A stretch of DNA of 64,000 nt from Pedobacter aquae (GCF_008195825.1 NZ_CP043329.1:3596001-3660000); one strand, 5' to 3'. Shown: positions 37,398 through 46,142, counted from the first letter of the stretch. Program-made: numbers and translations. Notes: generated from the letters alone by a model not told the origin.

Positions 37398-38498
37398 ATG
37401 GATTTTAGCCACATTTTAAATTATAAAAATTTTGGATTAAAGGCGTTATTCGCACTTTTCTTAGCGTTTTTGTCATTTAATGCCTATTCAAATCAAGAAA
37501 ATGCAACCATTGAACCGGCAGGAGCAGAAGCAGGGCATCATGCTGTAGCAGAAGAAAAATTTGATCCAACGGTAACTATTTTAGAGCACATTAGCGATGC
37601 GCATAGCTGGCACTTATGGGGTCATACAAGTTTACCTCTACCAGTTATTTTATATACTCCTCAAGGTTTAGAAGTTTTTTCTTCAGCTAATTTAATGGAT
37701 GAGCATCATGCACCAAAGCCATACGCTGGCAAACACTACACATATGTAAATGAGCATGAGCATATTAAAGCTTTAAAAGCTGATGGTACTGTTGATGAAT
37801 CAGTTTCTATTTTAGATTTTTCAATCACTAAAAATGTTGCTGCTATGTTTATATCAGTTATTTTAATTTTGGTGATTTTTATTAGTGTTGCAGGTTCTTA
37901 CAAAAAACGTGTAGGGAAAGCGCCTAAAGGTTTACAGTCTTGGTTAGAGCCATTAATTGTATTTGTTAGAGATGATATTGCTCGTCCTAATATTGGATAC
38001 AAATACGAAAAATTTATGCCTCTTTTATTAACTATATTCTTTTTCATATGGTTTAATAACTTGCTAGGTTTGGTTCCTATTTTCCCTGGTAGTGCAAACG
38101 TAACTGGTAATATAGCGGTTACTATGGTACTAGCATTTATTGTTCTTATTGTTGTAAATATCAACGGTAATAAATACTACTGGGCTCACATCTTTAAGCC
38201 AGATGTTCCTTTTTGGTTATTACCTATCATGTGGGTGGTAGAAATTATTGGAGTTTTCTCTAAGCCTTTCGCCTTAATGGTTCGTTTGTTTGCAAACATT
38301 ACAGCAGGTCACATTATCGTATTAAGTTTAATATCTCTTATTTTCATCTTTAAGACATTAGCTATCGCTCCTGTTTCAGTTGCTTTCGTTTTGTTTATGG
38401 ATGTATTAGAGCTTTTAGTTGCTTTCTTACAAGCTTTTATCTTTACTATGCTTACAGCATTGTTTATTGGTACAGCTGTAGAAGAGCATCATCATTAA
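37398..38498 (+). CDS. atpB: ATP synthase F0 subunit a
   Basis: 366 residues. A signal-like N-terminus and a roughly 110-residue periplasmic extension rich in His and Glu (SDAHSWHLWGHTSLPLPVIL; DEHHAPKPYAGKHY) precede the usual helices. The channel Arg lies in KPFALMVRLFANITAGHIIV, the conserved half-channel segment, and the protein ends in VEEHHH. The long N-terminal region is typical of Bacteroidota subunit a. Subunit a forms the proton half-channels against the c ring. Confidence 0.95.
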   Translation: MDFSHILNYKNFGLKALFALFLAFLSFNAYSNQENATIEPAGAEAGHHAVAEEKFDPTVTILEHISDAHSWHLWGHTSLPLPVILYTPQGLEVFSSANLMDEHHAPKPYAGKHYTYVNEHEHIKALKADGTVDESVSILDFSITKNVAAMFISVILILVIFISVAGSYKKRVGKAPKGLQSWLEPLIVFVRDDIARPNIGYKYEKFMPLLLTIFFFIWFNNLLGLVPIFPGSANVTGNIAVTMVLAFIVLIVVNINGNKYYWAHIFKPDVPFWLLPIMWVVEIIGVFSKPFALMVRLFANITAGHIIVLSLISLIFIFKTLAIAPVSVAFVLFMDVLELLVAFLQAFIFTMLTALFIGTAVEEHHH

Positions 38499-38618
38499 CG
38501 GAGAATAAGGATTTAAAGAGAAAAGAGTAAAGACTTCTTAGTAAAAGGAAGTTAAAAACTTTAAGAATAAAATAGAAAGGTTAATAAAGTTTAGATGAAT
38601 AGTGCTTATTTCTAAAAA

Positions 38619-38650
38619 ACTATCAACTAACAAACTAACCAACTAAATAA
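38619..38650 (+). repeat. G-free leader motif upstream of atpE
   Basis: A run of AACTATCAACTAACAAACTA-type words without G in the atpB-atpE gap (38499-38692, otherwise AT-rich without visible genes). The 15-mer AACTAACCAACTAAA at 38633-38647 matches the moxR leader exactly. Confidence 0.6.
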
Positions 38651-38683
38651 ATAGAAACATTTTGTTTAACAATCATATAATAA

Positions 38684-38911
<228 letters not shown>

Positions 38912-38921
38912 GAATGTTTTC

Positions 38922-38956
38922 AATCAGAAATGTAGCGATTGGCTACATTTCTGATT
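38922..38956 (+). promoter_or_regulatory. 15-bp perfect hairpin between atpE and atpF
   Basis: AATCAGAAATGTAGC (38922-38936) pairs fully with GCTACATTTCTGATT (38942-38956) around a GATTG loop. No T tract follows (ATTTGACT), so it is not a classical terminator; a role in protecting or processing the atpE 3' end is likely. Confidence 0.7.
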
Positions 38957-38998
38957 ATTTGACTGATAATTCATTAGAAACAACATATATAAATTTTT

Positions 38999-39493
38999 AT
39001 GGAATTAGTAACTCCTAGTATTGGATTGGTTTTTTGGACATTAGTATCCTTTCTAATTTTACTCGTTATTTTAAAGAAATTAGCATGGAAGCCCATGTTA
39101 AGCGCTATTCATGAGCGTGAGCGTTCTATTGAGGATGCTTTAAACAAAGCAGAATTAGCTAAGCAAGAAATGGCTCGTTTATCAAACGAAAATGAAGCCC
39201 TTTTAAAGCAAGCTAAATTAGAGCGTGACGCTATTTTAAAAGAAGCTAAAGAAATTAAAGACCAGATTGTTAATGAGGCTAAAACACAGGCTCAGACAGA
39301 AGGCGCTAAATTAATTGAAAAAGCAAAATTAGAGATCAATAATCAAAAGATAGCTGCTTTAGATGAGGTTAAAAACCAAGTTGCTTCTTTATCTTTAGAA
39401 ATTGCAGAAAAAATTATGCGTCAGCAGTTTAATGACAAGCAAAAGCAAGAGGAACTTGTTGGCGAGTTATTAAAGGATGTTAAGCTGAGCTAA
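38999..39493 (+). CDS. atpF: ATP synthase F0 subunit b
   Basis: 164 residues: one N-terminal membrane helix (LVFWTLVSFLILLVILKKLA) and a long right-handed coiled coil rich in Lys, Glu and Ala, for example RSIEDALNKAELAKQEMARL. It forms the peripheral stalk with subunit delta. ATG at 38999 follows the atpE hairpin. Length is standard for the family. Confidence 0.95.
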   Translation: MELVTPSIGLVFWTLVSFLILLVILKKLAWKPMLSAIHERERSIEDALNKAELAKQEMARLSNENEALLKQAKLERDAILKEAKEIKDQIVNEAKTQAQTEGAKLIEKAKLEINNQKIAALDEVKNQVASLSLEIAEKIMRQQFNDKQKQEELVGELLKDVKLS

Positions 39494-39569
39494 ATGAAAA
39501 GTAAAAATTAAAAATTTAAAACGATGTTTAAGTTTTGAATTTTGATTTTTGAATTAAACTTTTAAAAAA

Positions 39570-40118
39570 ATGTCAGAAATAAAAGTAGCATCAAGATACG
39601 CTAAATCACTTATAGACCTTGCAAAAGAGCAAAATGCTTTAGAACAAGTAAAAGGTGATATGCAATTATTTGTAGATACAGTTAAAGCAAGTACTGAGTT
39701 GCAAGCTGTACTTAAAAATCCAATTATTCCAATCGGGAAGAAAAATAACATCTTAGTTGCAATTTTTGGAGATAAAGTACATGCTACAACTAAAGCTTTC
39801 TTAAAAATTGTTATTGATAAAGCAAGAGCAGAAGTATTATTTGGAACTGCTAAAGAGTTCTTAAATCAATACAATCAATACAAAAATATCGTAACAGCTA
39901 AGGTAACTTCAGCAGTAGCTTTGTCAGATGCTGCGAAAGCAGATATCACTGCTAAAGTAAAAGAAGTTACAGGCGGTGAGGTGATATTAAATGCTACTAT
40001 AGACGAAAGTTTAATTGGTGGTTTTGTTTTAACTGTTGGAGATAAGCAATTTGATGCTAGTATTTCAAGCAAGTTAAATCAGCTTAAAAAAGATTTTGCA
40101 CAAAGAGTAGTAGCGTAA
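39570..40118 (+). CDS. atpH: ATP synthase F1 subunit delta
   Basis: 182 residues. OSCP/delta pattern: SRYAKSLIDLAKEQNALEQV, LKNPIIPIGKKNNIL, AEVLFGTAKEFLNQYNQYKN, and the C-terminal signature GGFVLTVGDKQFDASISSKL. It caps the F1 head and binds subunit b. The spacer before it (39494-39569) is AT-rich with TTTTGAATTTTGATTTTTG and holds no gene. Confidence 0.95.
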   Translation: MSEIKVASRYAKSLIDLAKEQNALEQVKGDMQLFVDTVKASTELQAVLKNPIIPIGKKNNILVAIFGDKVHATTKAFLKIVIDKARAEVLFGTAKEFLNQYNQYKNIVTAKVTSAVALSDAAKADITAKVKEVTGGEVILNATIDESLIGGFVLTVGDKQFDASISSKLNQLKKDFAQRVVA

Positions 40119-40164
40119 GCTAATTAAGTAGAAAATTAAAATTAATATCTTAAATAAATAAAAG

Positions 40165-41738
40165 ATGGTAGAGGTAAGACCAGATGAAGTTTCGGCGATT
40201 TTACGTCAGCAATTGTCGGGATTCAAGTCTGAAACTGAATTAGAAGAGGTTGGTACTGTACTCCAAGTGGGTGACGGTATTGCCCGTGTTTATGGTTTAA
40301 CTAAAGTACAAGCTGGTGAGCTAGTTGAGTTTGAAACTGGTTTACAAGGTATCGTACTAAATCTTGAAGAAGATAACGTTGGGGTGGTATTGTTAGGCGC
40401 TTCTGACGAGATTAAAGAGGGTGACACCATTAAAAGAACAAAACGTATCGCATCTATTAAAGTAGGTGAAGGTATGCTTGGTCGTGTGGTAAATACTCTA
40501 GGTCATCCAATTGATGGTAAAGGTCCTATTGCAGGTACAACTTACGAGATGCCTTTGGAGCGTAAAGCACCAGGTGTAATCTACCGTCAGCCAGTTACCG
40601 AGCCATTACAAACTGGTATTAAAGCTATTGATGCGATGATTCCTATTGGTCGTGGACAACGTGAGTTGGTTATTGGTGACCGTCAAACTGGTAAATCAGC
40701 AGTTTGTATTGATACCATCATCAATCAAAAGAATTTTACGATGCAGGACAACCTGTGTTCTGTATATATGTAGCCATTGGTCAGAAAGCAAGTACTGTAG
40801 CAAACGTTGTTAAAGCGCTTGATGAAAAAGGTGCTATGGCTTATACTATTGTTGTTGCAGCTTCTGCAGCAGATCCTGCTCCAATGCAATTCTACGCTCC
40901 ATTTGCGGGTGCTGCAATTGGCGAGTTCTTCCGTGATACAGGTAGACCAGCTTTAATTGTTTATGATGATTTATCTAAACAAGCAGTAGCTTACCGTGAG
41001 GTGTCTTTATTATTAAAGCGTCCTCCTGGCCGTGAGGCTTACCCTGGAGACGTTTTCTATCTTCACAGTCGTTTATTAGAAAGAGCTGCGAAAATCAACT
41101 CTAACGATTCTATCGCTCAGCAAATGAACGATTTACCAGAGTCTATCAAAGGTATCGTAAAAGGTGGTGGTTCTTTAACTGCATTACCAATTATTGAAAC
41201 TCAAGCGGGTGACGTTTCTGCTTATATCCCAACTAACGTAATTTCAATTACTGATGGTCAGATATTCTTAGAGTCTAACTTATTTAACGCGGGTGTTCGT
41301 CCGGCTATTAACGTTGGTATTTCTGTGTCACGTGTAGGTGGTAACGCTCAAATTAAATCAATGAAGAAAGTTGCTGGTACATTAAAATTAGACCAAGCAC
41401 AATATCGCGAGTTAGAGGCATTCTCTAAATTTGGTTCAGATTTAGATGCTTCAACTAAATTGGTTTTAGATAAAGGAGCTCGTAACGTAGAAATCTTAAA
41501 ACAAGGTCAATTCTCTCCGGTAACGGTTGAAAAACAAGTTGCTATTATTTACGCTGGTACTAAAAACTTAATGAGAAAAGTGCCTGTAAATAAAGTAAGA
41601 GAATTTGAATTGGAGTACACAACACAATTAGAGCAACGTCATCCAGAAGTTTTAGCAGCATTAAAAGCTGGTAAATTTGATGATAGCTTAACAAGTGTTT
41701 TAGAAACAGTAGCAAAAGAGGTTTCTGATAAATATTAA
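40165..41738 (+). pseudogene. atpA: ATP synthase F1 subunit alpha, one frame break
   Basis: The first ORF (40165-40773) holds the crown domain and Walker [11 protein letters not shown]; the second (40755-41738) continues with [38 protein letters not shown] and the Arg-finger region [20 protein letters not shown]. Adding one A to the run at 40727-40730 converts NQKNFTMQD into [20 protein letters not shown], the universally conserved sequence, and gives a 524-residue protein. F1 alpha is needed for the only ATP synthase seen here, so a sequencing error is the best explanation. Confidence 0.9.
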
Positions 41739-41741
41739 TTT

Positions 41742-41813
41742 TAGTATTGAGTAGAGCGTATAGTGTATTGAGTAAAATCAGTCGCAATACTCACTACTCA
41801 ATTCTCAATACTA
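41742..41813 (+). repeat. Nested inverted repeats in the atpA-atpG spacer
   Basis: TAGTATTGAG (41742-41751) pairs with CTCAATACTA (41804-41813), and inside it ATTGAGTA (41767-41774) pairs with TACTCAAT (41795-41802). GTATTGAGTA is also directly repeated at 41744 and 41765. The structure ends four bases before the atpG start codon. Confidence 0.7.
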
Positions 41814-41817
41814 GAAA

Positions 41818-42699
41818 ATGGCAAATTTAAAAGAAGTAAGAATTAGGATTGCATCTGTAAGTTCTACTCAGCAGATTACCAAAGCTATGAAAATGGTTTC
41901 GGCTGCTAAGTTAAAAAGAGCTACTAACGCTATTATACAATTACGTCCTTATGCTAATAAACTAAAAGAGATTTTAGCTAATCTTTCTGCTAGTTTAGAG
42001 GATGGGGTATCTGTATATACTCAGGAAAGAGAAGTAAAAAATGTACTATTAATTGTAGTAACTTCTAACCGTGGTTTAGCCGGAGCTTTTAATACAAATG
42101 CAATAAAAACTGCTAACAATTTAATAGCAGATAAATATGATTCTTACCACAAAAGCGGTAATCTTCACATCATAGCTATTGGTAAAAAAGCTCAAGATTA
42201 TTATGAGAAGCGTAATTATAATGTTATTGGTAACAATAACGAGCTTTATACTCAACTTAATTTTGAAAACGTTTCTGCAATTACAGAAAGCGTAATGGAA
42301 GCTTTTGTTAAAGGCCAATTTGATAAAGTAGAAGTTGTTTATAACCAGTTTAAAAACGCAGCAATGCAAATTCTAACTGTAGAACAATTATTACCAGTGC
42401 CTAAAGCAGAGCGTTCAGAAAATCAGGTATCTAATACAGATTATATTCTTGAGCCTTCTAAAGAAGAAATTGTAGAGCAATTGATTCCTAAAAACATCAA
42501 AATACAACTTTATAAAGCTGTTTTAGATTCTCATGCTTCTGAGCATGGTGCAAGGATGACTGCTATGGATAAAGCAACTGATAACGCTGGAGATTTGCTT
42601 AAGAAATTGAAATTAGCTTATAACCAAGCCCGTCAGGCAGCTATTACTACAGAACTTTCTGAGATTGTAAGTGGTGCAGCTGCATTATCTAACGGATAA
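41818..42699 (+). CDS. atpG: ATP synthase F1 subunit gamma
   Basis: 293 residues. N-terminal helix EVRIRIASVSSTQQITKAMK MVSAAKLKRA and the C-terminal partner GARMTAMDKATDNAGDLLKK form the central rotor coiled coil, with the Rossmann-like middle (LLIVVTSNRGLAGAFNTNA). Length is standard. The operon ends here: beta and epsilon (atpD, atpC) are not in the window, as in many Bacteroidota where they lie elsewhere. A terminator follows. Confidence 0.95.
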   Translation: MANLKEVRIRIASVSSTQQITKAMKMVSAAKLKRATNAIIQLRPYANKLKEILANLSASLEDGVSVYTQEREVKNVLLIVVTSNRGLAGAFNTNAIKTANNLIADKYDSYHKSGNLHIIAIGKKAQDYYEKRNYNVIGNNNELYTQLNFENVSAITESVMEAFVKGQFDKVEVVYNQFKNAAMQILTVEQLLPVPKAERSENQVSNTDYILEPSKEEIVEQLIPKNIKIQLYKAVLDSHASEHGARMTAMDKATDNAGDLLKKLKLAYNQARQAAITTELSEIVSGAAALSNG

Positions 42700-42722
42700 A
42701 AATTAGTTTAAATAGATATTTG

Positions 42723-42753
42723 AAAAGAGGTTAGTTTTCTAGCCTCTTTTTTT
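42723..42753 (+). terminator. Terminator of the ATP synthase operon
   Basis: GAGGTTAG pairs with CTAGCCTC (one G-U) around a TTTT loop, followed by seven T. Confidence 0.85.
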
Positions 42754-42787
42754 ATTTTTAAACTTTTCTGTTTCTCGTAATTAGAAA

Positions 42788-42826
42788 AAAAAACACCTCT
42801 CTACCATTATGGTTAAAGAGGTGTTA
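42788..42826 (-). terminator. Terminator of the lipoprotein gene on the minus strand
   Basis: AACACCTCT and AGAGGTGTT (42792-42800 / 42817-42825) pair, with an inner ACCATTATGGT; the plus-strand A run before it is a T tract on the minus strand. Confidence 0.75.
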
Positions 42827-42850
42827 AGGTTAAGGTATAAATATTTAATG

Positions 42851-43303
42851 TTAAGGTTTTTCCCAAACGATGGTATTATCGGCAGTAAGTGGTAATACTT
42901 TATTATTGAAAGATAGTTTAGTGATTTGTAAAGTACCACAACAATCTTTATCCATAAATTTAGTTTCTACTTTCAAAGTATCAGATAAAACAGTACCAAC
43001 TTTAATAATAAACTCATCGGAGATAGCTGTTTTAAAACTGATATAGCGTGTTGTACTTACGGTACTATCAACCTTAAAACTGATGTTTTCTTTTAATCTG
43101 AAGCTATAAATACTTAAATCTGCCTGTTGTTGTCTACCTGTATTGAAAATAAGGCTGTTTAAGCTCTTATCCGTAATTTTAAGTCTTAAATTTTGAGCGG
43201 GAGGAGCGCATAATACAGCAGGGCAAATTTTATCATTATCCTGGTTATTACAGCTCATCATGAAAAAGCTAAACAGAAATAGAAGACATTTAAATTTCAT
43301 CAT
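42851..43303 (-). CDS. Hypothetical lipoprotein
   Basis: 150 residues with a lipoprotein signal (FFMMSC, Cys18). The mature part has no domain I recognise: it contains CPAVLCAPPAQNLRLKI and DKDCCGTLQITKL, with a Cys pair, and looks beta-rich. Similar small lipoproteins with a CxxxxCxxP start occur in Bacteroidota. It is transcribed away from the small membrane protein gene. Function unknown. Confidence 0.7.
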   Translation of the reverse strand: MMKFKCLLFLFSFFMMSCNNQDNDKICPAVLCAPPAQNLRLKITDKSLNSLIFNTGRQQQADLSIYSFRLKENISFKVDSTVSTTRYISFKTAISDEFIIKVGTVLSDTLKVETKFMDKDCCGTLQITKLSFNNKVLPLTADNTIVWEKP

Positions 43304-43387
43304 CTTTTGTTTTAAAACCTTACGATTTCTAATGTGTAAGCGCTACAATTTTATAAAATAAATTAGCTAGTATATCCAACTATTTTA

Positions 43388-43395
43388 TATTTTTG
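43388..43395 (+). promoter_or_regulatory. Candidate -7 element (TATTTTTG)
   Basis: An exact TAnnTTTG match 27 bases before the ATG of the small membrane protein gene; the -33 position has only TTAG, so support is partial. Confidence 0.35.
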
Positions 43396-43422
43396 CAAGC
43401 ATAAAGCTTTAATATTTAAGTT

Positions 43423-43608
43423 ATGGTAAACGCAAACAATCCTTCTCATTATAAAGTAATTATCTTAGGAGTTTTAGTAACTCTTTTTGGTGTGTATCTT
43501 AAACAATTTATAGAGCATTCTACTGTTGTAGATTTAATTGGATGGGCATTAACTTTCATTGGTGCATTTATCTCTATAGGTGGTGTTTTCAAAATCTTGA
43601 AAGGTTAA
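43423..43608 (+). CDS. Small two-helix membrane protein
   Basis: 61 residues: NPSHYKVIILGVLVTLFGVYLKQF forms the first helix after a short polar start, and the second is LIGWALTFIGAFISIGGVFK with IGxxxxxxGA and GGVF packing motifs. No known domain. The coding frame has its own promoter candidate and a terminator 20 bases after the stop, supporting a real gene. Function unknown. Confidence 0.7.
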   Translation: MVNANNPSHYKVIILGVLVTLFGVYLKQFIEHSTVVDLIGWALTFIGAFISIGGVFKILKG

Positions 43609-43627
43609 AAGAAATTAAAATATTGAT

Positions 43628-43656
43628 AAAAGCTCTGGATATTTCAGGGCTTTTTC
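43628..43656. terminator. Bidirectional terminator
   Basis: AAAAGCTCTG pairs with CAGGGCTTTT (one G-U), with T runs on both sides, between the small membrane protein and the convergent patatin gene. Confidence 0.8.
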
Positions 43657-44432
43657 TTTTTTAAGCTCAAGATAATTTGCGTTAAAGATTCACTTTCGCG
43701 TATTTGTTTTAAAGCTTCTTCATGGGCAATCCAAAATATTTCCTCGGCCCGGCTGATGTCAAAAATGCCTGTTTCCCCTAAACCATGTGGCTCAATTAAA
43801 ATATCTACGCCTTTTCTTTTTTCTTCCATATCATGGTTGGTAGATAAAGTAGTAGCTCTTTCTATCACATGTTTCATGCTCCTGAGCTTTTCTATCACTG
43901 GTAAATGGTTACAAGAAGAGCCAATAATATAATCGCAGTTATTTTGTAAAGGCTCTAAAGGGAAATTATTAAGCACACCACCATCAACATAAAAATTTCC
44001 TTCTATCTCTATCGGATTAAAAATTCCCGGAATACAACTAGAAGCCATCACCTTGTCTATTAAAGTACCAGAGCTAAAGTAAGTAAGCTTGCCTGTGTTA
44101 AAATTAGTAGCAGTAACGGTTAAAGGTATTTTTAATTTTTCAAAGCTATTGTGCGGTAGGTAATCTAAGAATAAAGGAAAGGTAGGTTCTAGTTTTAGAA
44201 GTGCCGGCCTCCCTATGGCTAATCTAAACAAGCGTAGTAGTTGTGTTTTTTTAAAGATATTTAAAGCGTCGTAAGGGTCTATCCCATTAGCAAATAAAGC
44301 TCCTGCAATAGCCCCGGCACTAGTACCTGTAATTTGGTGGATAGGAATTTTCTTTTCTTTTAGTGCTTTTAAAACACCTAAATGTGCAATTCCTCTTATT
44401 CCGCCTCCACTTAAAACAATACCTATTTTCAT
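43644..44432 (-). CDS. Patatin-like phospholipase
   Basis: 262 residues, cytoplasmic. The glycine-rich oxyanion segment LSGGGIRGIAHLGVL, nucleophile GTSAG (GXSXG, Ser) and catalytic Asp in YVDGGVLNNFP are all present, so the Ser-Asp dyad is intact. RssA-like patatins hydrolyse membrane lipids; the substrate is unknown. Its ATG overlaps the gldB stop by four bases (ATGA), so it is coupled to gldB. Confidence 0.9.
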   Translation of the reverse strand: MKIGIVLSGGGIRGIAHLGVLKALKEKKIPIHQITGTSAGAIAGALFANGIDPYDALNIFKKTQLLRLFRLAIGRPALLKLEPTFPLFLDYLPHNSFEKLKIPLTVTATNFNTGKLTYFSSGTLIDKVMASSCIPGIFNPIEIEGNFYVDGGVLNNFPLEPLQNNCDYIIGSSCNHLPVIEKLRSMKHVIERATTLSTNHDMEEKRKGVDILIEPHGLGETGIFDISRAEEIFWIAHEEALKQIRESESLTQIILSLKKKKP

Positions 44433-45475
44433 TTTTGATTTGGCCTATATTTAGACTCTTTTAATATTTTCTGATAGTCTTTTTCTAACATCAGTTTTTG
44501 CAAAGTTGTTTCAGGATTTTCTTGCATATAATGCTTTACAATTTGCCAGCCCGTAAATAATCCAAGTTTTGGGGCCGAGTTATTCTTGTCGCCAAAGCCA
44601 GGTGTAAATGGTGCTTCTGACAGGTATTTCTGTATTTTTAAATAATCTGTATCATAAAGTAAGTCTTCACTCAAGAAATAGGCCCAAATATCAGACTCGA
44701 AATTGCTTGCCCATTCTGCTTGGGCTTTGGTATACCCAATAAGTACACTATCGGCAACTTGGGGTTGTACTTTACTTAAAAAATAAAGAATCTTACCATT
44801 GTAAATCATCTTATCCAATAAGCTTTTCTCCGCATCAGATTCTGGAAATAACTCCTCACGAGCCAATACTTCCATTACCCTTGGGGTGATGTTGTCTGGT
44901 GTAAACCTTCTGCTGATATACATGGGTATACTTTCTACCAGCGCCGGATAGAACTTAGAATTATTGCCTAAAAACATATCTAAACCAATGCCAATATAGT
45001 TTTCACCGATGGGTGTTTGTACCTGAAAACCTGAAATATAGGTGATTAATGTAGGTATTTTGATTTCCGGATAGTAATATTTTACATGTTTAAAAGCATC
45101 GGTAAGTATAGGGATTTGAGCATCTAAATTTGGATAAACTGCTTGTGTTTCTTTTTGTAAATCCTGATAAGGAGCACCTGATAAAACATCTTTTACAACT
45201 GGATAATAAGCGGTATCTGATATTGGTCCCGTATTTAAGATTTTCTCAAAATAATCTTGATAAAAAGCACCATATTCTTTTTGTAACTGAGGTAATGCTA
45301 TAGCAAGCTGGTTAGCATTTACTTTAGCTAAGTCTTGATCAAACCTTTTGATTTTAAGCTCAACTTTAATATCGCTAACGTCTATTTTATTTTCTTGCTT
45401 ACATGAAATACATGCAAATAAGCATATCAGAAAAAAAAAAGTACTTTTGGGACAGATTTTTGCTTTAAGAATCAT
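44429..45475 (-). CDS. gldB: Gliding motility lipoprotein GldB
   Basis: 348 residues with a lipoprotein signal (ACISC, Cys25). Family segments: IKRFDQDLAKVNANQLAIAL, YGAFYQDYFEKILN, PTLITYISGFQVQTPIGENY and IGIGLDMFLGNNSKFYP, WAYFLSEDLLYD and PGFGDKNNSAPKLGLFTGWQ. GldB is required for gliding and type IX function, with mechanism unknown. In many relatives gldC lies beside it; here no gldC is seen and the neighbour is a porin-like gene. Confidence 0.88.
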   Translation of the reverse strand: MILKAKICPKSTFFFLICLFACISCKQENKIDVSDIKVELKIKRFDQDLAKVNANQLAIALPQLQKEYGAFYQDYFEKILNTGPISDTAYYPVVKDVLSGAPYQDLQKETQAVYPNLDAQIPILTDAFKHVKYYYPEIKIPTLITYISGFQVQTPIGENYIGIGLDMFLGNNSKFYPALVESIPMYISRRFTPDNITPRVMEVLAREELFPESDAEKSLLDKMIYNGKILYFLSKVQPQVADSVLIGYTKAQAEWASNFESDIWAYFLSEDLLYDTDYLKIQKYLSEAPFTPGFGDKNNSAPKLGLFTGWQIVKHYMQENPETTLQKLMLEKDYQKILKESKYRPNQK

Positions 45476-45500
45476 CAGACTAATTTTAATTACCGAAGTT

Positions 45501-46142
45501 ATGAAAAAGATATTATTCCTATTTCCCTTTCTATTTTTAAGTTTTTACGTTTTAGCACAAGATGAGGAAGAACCCGCATTTAAATTAGGATTAACAGCAC
45601 ATCCAACCTTAGGATGGGTGAAATCTGATATAGATAATATAGATGGTAAAGGTGTAAGATTAGGTTTTTCTTACGGCCTTTTGGCAGATATAAATTTTGC
45701 AGATAATTATGCTTTTAGTACGGGTTTAAAGCTAACTACTATTAATGGTAGAACAGAAACTGTGGTAGGAACCACAAATTCTGAGCAGGTTTTTAAATTA
45801 CAATACATAGAGATACCAGCTAAGCTTAAACTATTAACCAATGATCATAATGGCGTAAGGTTTTTTGGAGAGTTTGGTTTAGGAAATGGTTTAAATATCA
45901 AAGCTAAACAAGACAATACTTCAACCATTACGGCTGATAATGCTGATAACAGAGATATTTATAACGAAACAGCTTTTTACAGAGGCTCTATCATTATGGG
46001 GGCTGGTGCCGAGATTAGTACAACCGGAAGAACAAAAATATTAGCAGGTTTGAGTTTTGATAATGGTTTTACGGATATTAAAAAAGGAGACGGATCTTTA
46101 AAAAATGCTTATATAGGTATAAATATTGGCGTGTTTTTTTAA
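45501..46142 (+). CDS. Outer-membrane beta-barrel protein (porin family)
   Basis: 213 residues from the ATG at 45501 (MKKILFLFPFLFLSFYVLAQ, signal peptide); an ATG at 45348 lies inside gldB on the other strand and is rejected. The mature part has alternating strands typical of OMP_b-brl_2, for example FKLGLTAHPTLGWVKSDIDN, FSTGLKLTTINGRTETVVG and IGINIGVFF with an aromatic end. Function unknown. nadE follows after 27 bases. Confidence 0.82.
   Translation: MKKILFLFPFLFLSFYVLAQDEEEPAFKLGLTAHPTLGWVKSDIDNIDGKGVRLGFSYGLLADINFADNYAFSTGLKLTTINGRTETVVGTTNSEQVFKLQYIEIPAKLKLLTNDHNGVRFFGEFGLGNGLNIKAKQDNTSTITADNADNRDIYNETAFYRGSIIMGAGAEISTTGRTKILAGLSFDNGFTDIKKGDGSLKNAYIGINIGVFF

Noticed and set aside
38922-38956. 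Classical terminator after atpE
   Set aside because: The hairpin is followed by ATTTGACT, not a T run, and the operon continues into atpF.
40727-40775. Programmed ribosomal frameshift in atpA
   Set aside because: No slippery heptamer followed by a stem was seen, and the same type of break occurs in many unrelated genes here.
45348-45500. Longer start for the beta-barrel gene
   Set aside because: Runs inside gldB on the other strand and adds residues ahead of a clear signal peptide at 45501.
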